Origin: Streptomyces lincolnensis
Lineage (GTDB): Bacteria; Actinomycetota; Actinomycetes; Streptomycetales; Streptomycetaceae
Assembly (NCBI RefSeq): GCF_001685355.1
Contig: NZ_CP016438.1
Coordinates: 9,300,001 to 9,364,000, forward strand
Length of the DNA stretch: 64,000 nucleotides
Reading direction: 5' to 3'
Part shown: in pieces, positions 26,343-35,019 of the stretch
How the letters are laid out: each line of letters opens with the position of its first letter
Numbering within the stretch: position 1 is the first letter of the stretch
Program-made: the position numbers and the translations under genes
The notes under the pieces: model-generated
The model's database searches: none
Seen by the model: only the letters and a program-made list of their open reading frames with translations
What the model was told of the DNA's origin: nothing

Positions 26343-27428
26343 ATGGCGCAGGAAGTACGCGGAGTGATCGCACCGGGCAAAGACGAGCCGGTACGGGTGG
26401 AGACGATCGTCGTCCCCGACCCGGGGCCCGGCGAGGCCGTGGTGCAGGTGCAGGCCTGCGGGGTCTGCCACACCGACCTGCACTACAAGCAGGGCGGCAT
26501 CAACGACGAGTTCCCCTTCCTGCTCGGACACGAGGCCGCGGGCGTCGTGGAAGCGGTCGGCGACGGCGTCTCGGACGTCGCCCCCGGTGACTTCGTGATC
26601 CTCAACTGGCGTGCCGTGTGCGGCCAGTGCCGGGCCTGTCGGCGCGGGCGTCCCTGGTACTGCTTCGCCACGCACAACGCCACGCAGAAGATGACCCTGC
26701 TGGACGGTACGGAGCTGTCGCCGGCGCTGGGGATCGGTGCGTTCGCGGAGAAGACGCTGGTCGCGGCCGGGCAGTGCACCAAGGTCGATCCGACGGTCGC
26801 TCCGCAGGTGGCGGGCCTGCTCGGCTGTGGAGTGATGGCCGGGATCGGGGCCGCGATCAACACCGGCAACGTGGGGCGCGGGGACACGGTCGCGGTCATC
26901 GGCTGCGGCGGCGTCGGGGACGCGGCGATCGCCGGATCCCACCTCGCGGGCGCGGCGAAGATCATCGCCGTCGACATCGACGACCGGAAACTGGAGACCG
27001 CCCGCTCCATGGGCGCCACCCACACGGTCAACTCGCGCCAGACCGATCCGGTCGAGGCGATCCGGGAACTGACCGGTGGCTTCGGTGCCGACGTGGTCAT
27101 CGAGGCGGTGGGCCGTCCGGAGACGTACAAGCAGGCGTTCTACGCCCGCGACCTGGCCGGGACGGTCGTCCTGGTCGGTGTGCCGACTCCGGAGATGAAG
27201 CTCGAACTGCCGCTGCTGGACGTCTTCGGCCGCGGTGGAGCGCTGAAGTCCTCCTGGTACGGCGACTGCCTGCCCTCACGCGACTTCCCCATGCTCATCG
27301 ACCTGCACCTGCAAGGGCGTCTGGACCTGGGCGCGTTCGTCACCGAGACGATCGAACTCACCGACGTGGAGAAGGCCTTCGAGCGGATGCACCACGGGGA
27401 CGTCCTGCGCTCGGTGGTGGTGCTGTGA
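26343..27428 (+). CDS. mscR: S-(hydroxymethyl)mycothiol dehydrogenase
   Basis: Zn-dependent medium-chain alcohol dehydrogenase of 361 aa. [13 protein letters not shown] and GHEAAGVVE hold the catalytic zinc; the structural zinc loop is [15 protein letters not shown]; the NAD site is [14 protein letters not shown]. The sequence is the mycothiol-dependent formaldehyde dehydrogenase type, which oxidises the mycothiol adduct of formaldehyde (also S-nitrosomycothiol) to the formyl thioester. The next gene, a metallo-beta-lactamase-fold protein, starts one base inside its stop, an arrangement known for this pathway in actinobacteria. Confidence 0.93.
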   Translation: MAQEVRGVIAPGKDEPVRVETIVVPDPGPGEAVVQVQACGVCHTDLHYKQGGINDEFPFLLGHEAAGVVEAVGDGVSDVAPGDFVILNWRAVCGQCRACRRGRPWYCFATHNATQKMTLLDGTELSPALGIGAFAEKTLVAAGQCTKVDPTVAPQVAGLLGCGVMAGIGAAINTGNVGRGDTVAVIGCGGVGDAAIAGSHLAGAAKIIAVDIDDRKLETARSMGATHTVNSRQTDPVEAIRELTGGFGADVVIEAVGRPETYKQAFYARDLAGTVVLVGVPTPEMKLELPLLDVFGRGGALKSSWYGDCLPSRDFPMLIDLHLQGRLDLGAFVTETIELTDVEKAFERMHHGDVLRSVVVL

Positions 27429-28057
27429 TGGCCGCCCGCATCGAACGCCTCGTCACCTCGGGCCAGTTCAGCCTCGACGGCGGCACCTGGGACGTCGACA
27501 ACAACGTCTGGATCGTCGGCGACGACCACGAGGCGATCGTCATCGACGCCGCCCACGACGCCGACGCCATCGCCGAGGCCGTCGGCGACCGCCGGCTCAC
27601 GGCCATCATCTGCACCCACGCCCACAACGACCACATCGACGCCGCCCCCGCACTCGCCGCACGCACCGGCGCCACCATCTGGCTCCACCACGACGACCTG
27701 CCACTGTGGAAGCAGACCCACCCCGACCGGGCCCCCGACGCTCGGCTGCTCGACGGCCAGGTCATCGAGGCCGCCGGAGCGGACCTGACGGTCCTGCACA
27801 CCCCGGGCCACGCGCCGGGCGCGGTCTGCCTCTACGACCCCGGTCTCGGCGCCGTCTTCACCGGCGACACCCTCTTCCAGGGCGGGCCCGGCGCCACCGG
27901 CCGTTCCTACTCCCACTTCCCGACCATCATCGACTCGATCCGGGACCGGCTGCTCACGCTCCCGCCCGAGACGAAGGTCCTCACCGGCCACGGCGACCCG
28001 ACGACCATCGGCGCCGAGGCCCCGCATCTGGAGGAATGGATCACCCGTGGCCACTGA
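27428..28057 (+). CDS. Metallo-beta-lactamase fold hydrolase, likely S-formylmycothiol hydrolase
   Basis: Glyoxalase II-like hydrolase of 209 aa. THAHNDHID is the zinc motif, followed by HTPGHAPGAVCL, FTGDTLF and GHGD. Its start overlaps the mycothiol dehydrogenase stop (TGATG), so it very likely hydrolyses S-formylmycothiol to formate and mycothiol. The exact substrate is inferred from this coupling. Confidence 0.88.
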   Translation: MAARIERLVTSGQFSLDGGTWDVDNNVWIVGDDHEAIVIDAAHDADAIAEAVGDRRLTAIICTHAHNDHIDAAPALAARTGATIWLHHDDLPLWKQTHPDRAPDARLLDGQVIEAAGADLTVLHTPGHAPGAVCLYDPGLGAVFTGDTLFQGGPGATGRSYSHFPTIIDSIRDRLLTLPPETKVLTGHGDPTTIGAEAPHLEEWITRGH

Positions 28058-28463
28058 CGAAAGCGGCCTCTCCACCGAGGAAATCGCCCTGTCCACCGGC
28101 GACATCGTGCCCCTGCACGGGGTGAACGTGCTGCGCTGCGCCCCCGACGGCCCGCCCCTGGACAGCGAACACGCCGCCCTCGACCTCATCGGCGACGCCT
28201 TCGGCCGGGACGCCCAGGTGGTCGCCGTTCCGGTCGAACGGGTGGCCGAGGAGTTCTTCCGGCTGCGGTCGGGCATCGCGGGCGCCGTCATGCAGAAGTT
28301 CGTGACCTACCGGCTGCGCCTGGTCGTGGTAGGCGACGTCTCCGGACACGTCGCCGACAGCACGGCCCTGCGCGACTTCGTCCACGAGACCAACCAGGGC
28401 GGTCACATCTGGTTCCTGCCGGACCTCGACACCTTGGCCGAGAGGCTCCGCCCGGCCGGGTGA
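28047..28463 (+). CDS. DUF4180-type protein
   Basis: Protein of 138 aa resembling the DUF4180 family: ALDLIGDAFGRDAQVVAVPVE, then RLRSGIAGAVMQKFVTYRLR and HIWFLPDLDTLAERL. It starts at GTG 28047, 11 bases inside the upstream hydrolase gene, with no later good start, so it is coupled to the formaldehyde pair. DUF4180 proteins look like STAS-like dimers; the role is unknown. Confidence 0.75.
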   Translation: MATDESGLSTEEIALSTGDIVPLHGVNVLRCAPDGPPLDSEHAALDLIGDAFGRDAQVVAVPVERVAEEFFRLRSGIAGAVMQKFVTYRLRLVVVGDVSGHVADSTALRDFVHETNQGGHIWFLPDLDTLAERLRPAG

Positions 28464-28564
28464 CCGGTGCAGGAGCGGCCGGGTGACCGGCCGTAAATCA
28501 CGACAGAGGTTGTCCGGCTTACCCGCCATGCTCGACACGACATCGGGACAACGGGAGGCCGGAC

Positions 28565-29479
28565 ATGTCACAACCGCTCAAGGGCAAGGTCGCACTCGTC
28601 GCCGGGGCGACCCGGGGAGCCGGGCGCGGCATCGCCGTGGAACTCGGCGCGGCGGGCGCCACCGTGTACGTCACCGGACGCAGCACACGGGCCCGCCGCT
28701 CCGAATACGACCGCCCCGAGACCATCGAGGACACCGCCGACCTCGTTACCGAGGCGGGCGGACACGGCATCGCCGTGCCCACGGACCACCTCGACCCCGC
28801 GCAGGTCGGCGCCCTCGTCGAGCGCATCGCCGCCGAGCAGGACCGCCTGGACGTTCTTGTGAACGACGTCTGGGGCGGTGAGCAGCTCTTCGCATGGGAC
28901 AGTCCGGTGTGGGAGCACGACCTCGACAACGGCCTCAGGCTGCTCAGGCTCGGCGTCGAGACGCACGCGATCACCAGCCACCACGCGCTGCCCCTGCTGC
29001 TGCGCCGCCCCGGCGGACTGGTGGTCGAGATGACCGACGGAACCGCCGAGTACAACGGCGCCAACTACCGCAACTCCTTCTTCTACGACCTCGCGAAGAC
29101 CTCCGTCCTGCGCATGGCCTTCGCCCTCGGCCACGAACTCGGCCCGCGCGGCGCCACCGCCGTCGCCCTCACGCCCGGCTGGCTGCGCTCGGAGATGATG
29201 CTCGACGGCTTCGGGGTGCGCGAGGACAACTGGCGGGAGGCCACCGCCCGCGTCCCGCACTTCGCGATCTCCGAGACACCCCGCTACGTGGGCCGGGCCG
29301 TGGCCGCGCTCGCCGCCGACCCCGACGTGGCCCGCTGGAACGGCACCTCCCTCTCCAGCGGCGGCCTCGCCCAGGTGTACGGCTTCACCGACCTCGACGG
29401 CAGCCGTCCGGACGCCTGGCGCTACATCGTCGAGGTCGAGGACGCGGACAAGCCCGCGGACACCACCGGCTACCGGTGA
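28565..29479 (+). CDS. Short-chain dehydrogenase/reductase
   Basis: Rossmann oxidoreductase of 304 aa. The NAD(P) site is AGATRGAGRGIA near residue 15, and the usual NNAG is replaced by NDVWGG. The catalytic dyad is in YDLAK (Tyr and Lys near residue 177). A long insertion, SRKARRSEYDR-like (here TRARRSEYDRPETIED), follows the cofactor site, as in a known clade of about 300-aa SDRs. GGGAGG precedes the ATG. Substrate unknown. Confidence 0.88.
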   Translation: MSQPLKGKVALVAGATRGAGRGIAVELGAAGATVYVTGRSTRARRSEYDRPETIEDTADLVTEAGGHGIAVPTDHLDPAQVGALVERIAAEQDRLDVLVNDVWGGEQLFAWDSPVWEHDLDNGLRLLRLGVETHAITSHHALPLLLRRPGGLVVEMTDGTAEYNGANYRNSFFYDLAKTSVLRMAFALGHELGPRGATAVALTPGWLRSEMMLDGFGVREDNWREATARVPHFAISETPRYVGRAVAALAADPDVARWNGTSLSSGGLAQVYGFTDLDGSRPDAWRYIVEVEDADKPADTTGYR

Positions 29480-29518
29480 CCTGACCGCACGGTGGCGCCC
29501 GGGAGATCGACCGGGCGC

Positions 29519-29524
29519 TACCGT
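29519..29524 (+). promoter_or_regulatory. -10 element of a leaderless promoter
   Basis: TACCGT stands seven bases before the ATG at 29532, and no ribosome site intervenes. The distance puts the transcript start at or next to the A of ATG. Confidence 0.5.
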
Positions 29525-29531
29525 CGGACCC

Positions 29532-30329
29532 ATGACGGACACCACACGCTTCGAGGGGTACGCGGTTCTCGTCACGGGCGCCGCCCGGGGTATCGGCGCG
29601 GCCACCGCCCGGCGCCTCGCCGCGGAGGGGGCGCGGGTCCTGCTCACCGACGTGGACGCACCCGAGGCGGAGAAGACCGCGGCGCGGCTGCGCGAGCAGG
29701 GGCTGACGGTCCTGGCCTCGGGATGCGACGTGGCGGACCGGGCCTCGGTCGAGGCGGCCGTGGCCCGGGCCGTCGACGCCTTCGGATCCCTCGACGTCCT
29801 CGTCAACAGCGCCGCCCGGTGCACCGCCGACGTCCCGCTCTTCGAGGACCAACCCGACGAGGCATGGGCGGGCGACCTGGACGTCACCCTGACCGGCCCC
29901 TACCGCTGCGCCCGCGCCGCCCTCCCGCACCTGGCGGCCTCCGGCCGCGGTGCCATCGTGAACATCGGCTCGGTCAACGGCCTCCAGTCCTTCGGCAACC
30001 ACGCCTACAGCGCCGCCAAGGCCGGCCTGGGCTCCCTGACCCGCACCCTCGCCGGCCACGCCGCCGCGCGCGGAGTGCGCGTCAACCTCGTGGCCCCCGG
30101 CACGGTCCGCACCTCGGCCTGGGAAGGCCGCGACGACGACCTGGACGCGGTACGCGGCCTCTACCCCCTCGGCCGGGTCGGCGAACCGGAGGACATCGCC
30201 GCGGCCGTCGCCTTCCTCGCCTCCCGCGACGCGTCCTGGATCACCGGGACCACGCTGACCGTCGACGGCGGCCTCACCGCGATCAACACAGGCTTCCGGA
30301 CGGCGCTCGACCGTCCCGGTAACGACTGA
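29532..30329 (+). CDS. Classical short-chain dehydrogenase/reductase
   Basis: SDR of 265 aa: cofactor motif VTGAARGIGAATA, NSAA, active-site Ser in NIGSVNG, YSAAK dyad near residue 158, and a C-terminal TVDGG. It is a typical 3-oxoacyl-ACP reductase or sugar dehydrogenase-like enzyme; the substrate cannot be read. No ribosome site is present; see the -10 at 29519. Confidence 0.92.
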   Translation: MTDTTRFEGYAVLVTGAARGIGAATARRLAAEGARVLLTDVDAPEAEKTAARLREQGLTVLASGCDVADRASVEAAVARAVDAFGSLDVLVNSAARCTADVPLFEDQPDEAWAGDLDVTLTGPYRCARAALPHLAASGRGAIVNIGSVNGLQSFGNHAYSAAKAGLGSLTRTLAGHAAARGVRVNLVAPGTVRTSAWEGRDDDLDAVRGLYPLGRVGEPEDIAAAVAFLASRDASWITGTTLTVDGGLTAINTGFRTALDRPGND

Positions 30330-30332
30330 GCA

Positions 30333-30348
30333 CCGGCCCGCGGGCCGG
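30333..30348. terminator. Palindromic hairpin after the SDR gene
   Basis: CCGGCCCGCGGGCCGG is a perfect 16-bp palindrome in the 21-bp gap between two converging genes (SDR and the LysR remnant). It probably works as a bidirectional terminator. Confidence 0.6.
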
Positions 30349-30350
30349 GC

Positions 30351-31210
30351 CTACCGCGTCAACGCCTCCGACAGCCGCACCAGCAGCGACCGCGCCGCGG
30401 GCCCCGTCGGCCCCTCCGTGCGCCAGGCCGGCGCGACCCGGCCCCGCGCCCGGGGATCGTCGATCCGCAGGGTCGGCAGTCCGAACCCCGGATCCGGACC
30501 GGGGAGCACGGCGACCCCGAGCCCCGGAGCCCCCGGGCCGCGAGCCGGGCCAGGGCGTCGGGAGCCGCCGCCTCGAAGGCGATGCGCGGCCGGAACCCCG
30601 CCTCGGCGCACAGCCGGTCGACCACCGCCCGCACCCCGGTCCCACGGACCAGGCTGATGAGCGGATACTCCGCGAGCGCGGCCACCGGCACCGTCGCGGC
30701 ACCGCCGTACGCGGCGAACAGCGGATGCCCCTCGGACGCGGTGGCCACCAGCGGCTCGTCCACGAACACCCGCGTCGCCAGGCCGGGCGGCGACTCCTCG
30801 TCCTCGACCCCCACCACGGCGATGTCCAGCTCCCCGCGCCGCAGCGCCGCGAGCATCCGGTCGGAGGTGTCCTCGGTGAGGGTGATCTCCACCCGTGGAT
30901 GGTCGTCGTGGAAGTCGGCCAACAGCCCCGGCACATCGGCCTCGTGGCCCAGCACTCCGGGGATCAGCCCGATCCCCACCCGGCCGCGCAGCAGCCCGGT
31001 GAACTCCGCCGTGGTCTGCCGCACCCCGTCCACGGTCGCCGGCGCGGCCCGCGCGTACGGCAGCACCGCCTCACCCACCTCGGTGACCCGCACCGAGCGG
31101 CCGGAACGGTCCAACAGGGGCTGCCCCAGCTCCCGTTCGAGCCGCCGGATCTGCGCGCTCACCCCCGGCTGCGCCAGATGCAGCCGTGCCGCGGCCCGCG
31201 AGAAGCTCGC
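30351..31210 (-). pseudogene. LysR-family regulator, truncated at the N-terminus and frameshifted
   Basis: Remnant of a LysR regulator. The HTH is visible (SFSRAAARLHLAQPGVSAQI), then the ligand domain (LLRGRVGIGLIPG to DALARLAARGL). Two lesions are clear. First, the usual initial 15-18 residues are absent: before SFSRAA the frame runs into unrelated sequence of a maleylpyruvate isomerase-like gene. Second, an 8-base near-exact duplication, GAGCCCCG at 30519-30526 next to 30527-30535, shifts the frame; the true C-terminus (LGVAVLPGPDPGFG and on to LSEALTR) continues in another frame to the TAG at 30351. A sequencing error could explain the duplication but not the missing start. Confidence 0.75.
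30519..30535. repeat. 8-base tandem duplication that breaks the LysR frame
   Basis: GAGCCCCG (30519-30526) is followed at once by GAGCCCCCG (30527-30535). Removing one 8-base unit restores a continuous LysR reading frame. Confidence 0.65.
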
Positions 31211-31215
31211 CCGCC

Positions 31216-31324
31216 GGCCCGCGCACACGCTCGGTGTGTCCCACTGCTCGGGGGTCAGGCCGGTGAACAGGTCGGCGAGCTCGGTGCGTTCGGCGGCGAT
31301 GGCGGTGGCGAGGTCGTGCGCTGC
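31216..31324 (-). pseudogene. Inverted N-terminal fragment of a maleylpyruvate isomerase-like gene
   Basis: On the minus strand this segment encodes AHDLATAIAAERTELADL and TGLTPEQWDTPSVCAG, the standard N-terminal helix of mycothiol-dependent maleylpyruvate isomerase/DinB-like proteins. It then runs directly into the LysR remnant. The matching C-terminal part is on the opposite strand at 31352-31638. Confidence 0.65.
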
Positions 31325-31351
31325 GCTTCCCAAGGCACGCGAGGTGGTGGC

Positions 31352-31638
31352 GCACACGTCGTCCACGGCCTGGACGTCACGGTCGCCCTCGGCATCGACC
31401 GCCGCGCCCCGAGGACCGGCTGCGGATCGTCCTCGGCACGATCGCCCCGCGCACCCTGAGGTTCTTCGGCTCCGACCTGCACGGCGTCCGGCTGTGCGCC
31501 TAGGACCTCGACTGGTCCTTCGGCGCGGGGGAGCCCCTGTACGGCACGGCGCAGGACCTCCTCCTGATCGCCTACGGCCGACGCCTGCCCGCCGGCCGGC
31601 TGCACGGCGCCGATTGTCACCGTTTCGTCGCAGCGTGA
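31352..31638 (+). pseudogene. C-terminal fragment of a maleylpyruvate isomerase-like gene, broken
   Basis: The plus strand reads AHVVHGLDVTVALGIDRRAP, then after a one-base frameshift near 31410 EDRLRIVLGTIAPRTLRFFG, an in-frame TAG at 31501, and DLDWSFGAGEPLYGTAQDLL with RRLPAGRLHG, ending at TGA 31636-31638. This is the usual C-terminal half of the DinB-like maleylpyruvate isomerase family. A frameshift and a stop, plus loss of the N-terminus, make it a pseudogene. Confidence 0.65.
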
Positions 31639-31716
31639 CGGGCCCTACAACCGAATTCCCCGGGCACCGGTCTAGCTGGCAGAGAGATCGAAGGATTGCC
31701 TGAAGGGGGAAAGACC

Positions 31717-32412
31717 ATGGGGGCCATACGCAGACGGTCGGCCGTCGCACTCGGGATCACCGGACTGGTGGCACCGCTCACGCTCGCACTGGGCGCCACG
31801 CCCGCGGCGGCGGCGAGCTGCACCACCCAGACCGGGCCCTACCAGAAGCAGGTGGAGAAGTTCCTGGGCCGCCCGGTCGACGGCAAGCAGTCGGCCGCCG
31901 ACTGCAAGGCCATCAAGGCCTTCCAGACCAAGCACGGCATCACACCGAACGCCGGCTACGCGGGGTCCGTCACCTGGGGAGTGATGAACCTGATGAACAA
32001 GCAGAAGGCCGTCGGCAACAACCCCAACAAGGACGGCAAGTGCCCGGTGAACAAGGGCCGTATCGCCTGCGTGAACCTGACCCTCCAGCTCAGCTGGATC
32101 CAGGACGGCAAGAAGCTCGTCTACGGCCCCGTCCCGGTCCGCACCGGCCGCAACGGCTACGAGACCCGCACCGGTCTGAAGAAGATCTACTGGCGGAACA
32201 TCGACCACGTCTCCAGCATCTACGACGTGCCGATGCCCTACGCCCAGTTCTTCGACGGCGGCCAGGCCTTCCACTCGGTCGGCGTCAGCATGTGGAACCC
32301 GCCGGGCTCGCACGGCTGCGTCAACATGACCAAGACCACCGCCAAGAAGTACTGGTCGCTGCTGAAGAACGGCGACGACGTCTTCGTGTACGGCCGCAAG
32401 CCGGGCACCTGA
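31717..32412 (+). CDS. Secreted L,D-transpeptidase (YkuD) with peptidoglycan-binding domain
   Basis: Exported 231-aa protein. The signal peptide runs from MGAIRRRSAVALGITGL to TPAAAAS. A peptidoglycan-binding-like helical domain follows (YQKQVEKFLGRPVDG, KAIKAFQTKHGI), then the YkuD domain with HSVGVSMWNPPG and SHGCVNM; the nucleophile is Cys201. Such enzymes make 3-3 crosslinks in the cell wall. ATG 31717 is chosen: AAGGGGGAAAG precedes it, whereas the in-frame TTG 31696 has no site. Confidence 0.9.
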   Translation: MGAIRRRSAVALGITGLVAPLTLALGATPAAAASCTTQTGPYQKQVEKFLGRPVDGKQSAADCKAIKAFQTKHGITPNAGYAGSVTWGVMNLMNKQKAVGNNPNKDGKCPVNKGRIACVNLTLQLSWIQDGKKLVYGPVPVRTGRNGYETRTGLKKIYWRNIDHVSSIYDVPMPYAQFFDGGQAFHSVGVSMWNPPGSHGCVNMTKTTAKKYWSLLKNGDDVFVYGRKPGT

Positions 32413-32448
32413 CACACCGCAGGCACCCGGCTCGCACGGACGGGACGC

Positions 32449-33651
32449 TCAGGCCCCCGGGGCGTCCCCGAAGTCCGGAATCTCCAGCCGGGCCCCACCC
32501 TGCCGCGCCGACTCGTGCGCGATGACGCCCGGCAGGGTGTAGCGGGCGGCCACCCAGGCGTTCACCGAGGGGAGTGACCGTGTGGTGACCGCGGTCACGA
32601 AGTCGTCCACCAGGAAGTGGTGGCTGCCCTCGTGCCCGTTGTGCAGGTTGTCGAACTCCCGCGGCAGCCGCCCCCGGTCGTGCACCGGTGCCGACCCCGA
32701 GGTGAACGCGGCGCGCAGATCCGGCGCGATGTGCTGGAGCGAGGGGTCGTCGGGGGACAGCGTGGGCTTGGGCTCCAGCAGCTCGCTGATGTCCTTCACC
32801 CCGTTCTTGTCCTGCCACAGGGCCACCGTCGCCAGCTGCTCCATGCTCCCTTCCGTGCCGAAGAACCGGAACCGGGACTCCCGGATGTGCGAGGGATAGC
32901 CGACCCGCCGGAACTCGTTCGTACGGAACGACCCGCCGCCCGCCACCTCGAACAATGCGGTCGCATTGGAGACGTCGTTGCCGAACTGGCTGACCTCCTT
33001 GTCGAAGACCCCGTCCCCGCGGTCGTCGGTCACGCCGATCGCCGACACGCTCACCGCGTGCGTCTGCCAGGCGCCCAGCACCCCGCCCACCGAGTGCGTC
33101 GGATACAGCAGCGGGGGATAGCTGGCGGTCTCCTTCCAGTTCTCGCCGCCGCTGTACTGGTACGCCTCGTAGAACCCCAGGTCCATGTCGTGGACGTAGT
33201 CGCCCTCGGCGTAGAAGATCCGCCCGAAGGCGCCCTCGGCGATCTGGTTGCGGGCGTGCACGGTCGCCGGGTTGTACTGGCTGGTCTCGCCCATCATGTA
33301 CGTCAGCCCGGTCGCCCGGACCGCGTCGATGATCGCCGCGATCTCCTCGGTGGTGATCGCCATCGGCACCGCCGAGTACACGTGCTTGCCGGCGTTCAGC
33401 CCCTGGACGACCAGCGGACCGTGGGTCCAGCGCTGGGTGAAGATCGCGACCGCGTCCACGGCGGGCGACTCGAGCATCGCCTCGTACGACGGGAAGGTGC
33501 CGGCCAGCCCCTGCGCGGCGGCGAGCTGCTCGGCCCTGTCGGGCAGCAGGTCGGTGACGTAGACGTCGCCGACGCCGGGATGGGCCTGGAACAGCGTGGC
33601 GAACTGGCCGGAGAACTGGCCTGCGCCGACGATGCCGAGCGAGAACGTCAT
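32449..33651 (-). CDS. Gfo/Idh/MocA-family dehydrogenase
   Basis: NAD(P)-dependent sugar or inositol dehydrogenase of 400 aa. The Rossmann start is LGIVGAGQFSGQFA, the conserved dyad region HVYSAVPMAI replaces the usual EKP, and the C-terminal sheet domain follows. It is the last gene of the sugar ABC operon (SBP stop is 14 bases upstream), so it probably acts on the imported sugar. GAAGGG lies 12 bases before the ATG. Confidence 0.88.
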   Translation of the reverse strand: MTFSLGIVGAGQFSGQFATLFQAHPGVGDVYVTDLLPDRAEQLAAAQGLAGTFPSYEAMLESPAVDAVAIFTQRWTHGPLVVQGLNAGKHVYSAVPMAITTEEIAAIIDAVRATGLTYMMGETSQYNPATVHARNQIAEGAFGRIFYAEGDYVHDMDLGFYEAYQYSGGENWKETASYPPLLYPTHSVGGVLGAWQTHAVSVSAIGVTDDRGDGVFDKEVSQFGNDVSNATALFEVAGGGSFRTNEFRRVGYPSHIRESRFRFFGTEGSMEQLATVALWQDKNGVKDISELLEPKPTLSPDDPSLQHIAPDLRAAFTSGSAPVHDRGRLPREFDNLHNGHEGSHHFLVDDFVTAVTTRSLPSVNAWVAARYTLPGVIAHESARQGGARLEIPDFGDAPGA

Positions 33652-33665
33652 GAAACGCGTGCCCT

Positions 33666-35009
33666 TCACTGGGAGAGGATGAGGTTGATCTGTTCGTTGG
33701 TCCGGTCGAGGCTGCTCACGGGTTTTCCGTTGCCGTAGATGTCCTCCATCGCGGGCTGCATGAGCGCCGTCATGTCCGCCGAGTAGCTGGCGATCGGGTA
33801 CGAGAAGGTCAGGGAGTTCTTCTTGTCGGCCACCGGTTCGGTGAAGGACGACACGTCGATGCCCTTCTTCTCGTACGCGGCGACGGCGGCCTCGGTCCCG
33901 GCCGGGGTGGCGGGGAAGACGACGCCGTACCGGCCGACGACGGTCTGGCACTTGTCCGAGGCCAGGTAGGCCACCCACTTCCGGGCGCCCGTCTTGTTCT
34001 TGGAGGCCTTGGTGATGGAGTCGGCGAGGCCGTTCATCATGGTGGCGCGCTTGCCGGTCGGCCCGACGGGGGTGAGCGCGGTCCTGATGTCCCGGCCTTT
34101 GAAGCCCGCGTAGGTGGAGATCATCCAGGCGCCGTCGAAGGCGGTGGCGGCCTTGCCCGCCGCGATCTGGGTGTTCTGCTGGTTGGACTGGATGTTGTAG
34201 TCCGACAGGGGCGGCATGTAGCCCTTCTTCGCCAGTCCGAAGTACCAGTCGATGACGGACTGGAAGGTCTTGCTGTCGTACTGGTACTTCGTGCCCCAGC
34301 GCGCCTTGTCGAGATAGTTCCACCCGGCCGAGCCGGTGAAGGGGCTCCACTGCGTCTGGCCGTCGCCGAAGCCGCCGCCGCCCGTGGCCATGCCGTACAC
34401 CTTGACGTTGTTCTTGTCGAAGCCGGGCTCGTCGCCCCGCTTGCCGTTCCTGTCGATGGTCAGGTGGGCGATGGTTTTCTCGAAGGTGCCGCCGTCCTTC
34501 GGGTTCCAGGACAGGCTGCCCAGCTGCTCGGCGGTGATCCCGGCGTCCTTGGCCATCTTGGAGTTGTAGAACAGCGCGACCGTGTCCCAGTCCTTGGGGG
34601 CGCCGTACCGGTGGCCGTCCTGGCCGATCCAGTTGGCGGCGAGGCCCGGCTGGTAGTCGGAGTTCTCGATGCCGAGGTCGTCCAGGGGCTCCAGGACCTT
34701 CAGGCCGGCGAACTGGCCGAAGTTCTGGATGTGGTCGGTGAACACGTCCGGCTGGGTGCCCGCGATGAACCCGGCGGTGAGCTTGGTCCAGTAGTCGCTC
34801 CAGCCCAACTGCGTGATCTTGACCTTCAGTCCGGGGTTCTCCCGCTCGAACCCCTTCGCGCAGGCCTGGTAGGCGGGCAGCTGGTTGGCGTCCCACAGCC
34901 AGTAGGTGACCGTGTGCGGGGAGGACCCGGCGGCGCCCCCTTGCGCGCATCCGCTGACCAGGGACAGCGCCAGCGCTCCGGCCGCCGCGAGAAGCGTACG
35001 AGTTCGCAT
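33666..35009 (-). CDS. Sugar ABC transporter substrate-binding lipoprotein
   Basis: Family 1 extracellular solute-binding protein, 447 aa. The lipobox is ALSLVSGC (Cys near residue 21). VTYWLWDANQLPAYQ opens the mature fold and NSKMAKDAGIT, FDGAWMISTY and MNGLADSITK match the carbohydrate-uptake (CUT1) binding proteins. ATG 35009 is preferred to the adjoining GTG 35012, as GAGGGG then has a normal spacing. It belongs with the two permeases upstream; the ATPase is not in the locus and is probably a shared MsiK-type protein. Confidence 0.9.
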   Translation of the reverse strand: MRTRTLLAAAGALALSLVSGCAQGGAAGSSPHTVTYWLWDANQLPAYQACAKGFERENPGLKVKITQLGWSDYWTKLTAGFIAGTQPDVFTDHIQNFGQFAGLKVLEPLDDLGIENSDYQPGLAANWIGQDGHRYGAPKDWDTVALFYNSKMAKDAGITAEQLGSLSWNPKDGGTFEKTIAHLTIDRNGKRGDEPGFDKNNVKVYGMATGGGGFGDGQTQWSPFTGSAGWNYLDKARWGTKYQYDSKTFQSVIDWYFGLAKKGYMPPLSDYNIQSNQQNTQIAAGKAATAFDGAWMISTYAGFKGRDIRTALTPVGPTGKRATMMNGLADSITKASKNKTGARKWVAYLASDKCQTVVGRYGVVFPATPAGTEAAVAAYEKKGIDVSSFTEPVADKKNSLTFSYPIASYSADMTALMQPAMEDIYGNGKPVSSLDRTNEQINLILSQ

Positions 35010-35019
35010 CACAGTCCCC

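Noticed and set aside
30351..31638. The broken LysR region as an insertion-sequence footprint
   Set aside because: No transposase fragment, terminal inverted repeats or target duplication were found; fragments of the two genes themselves explain the sequence.
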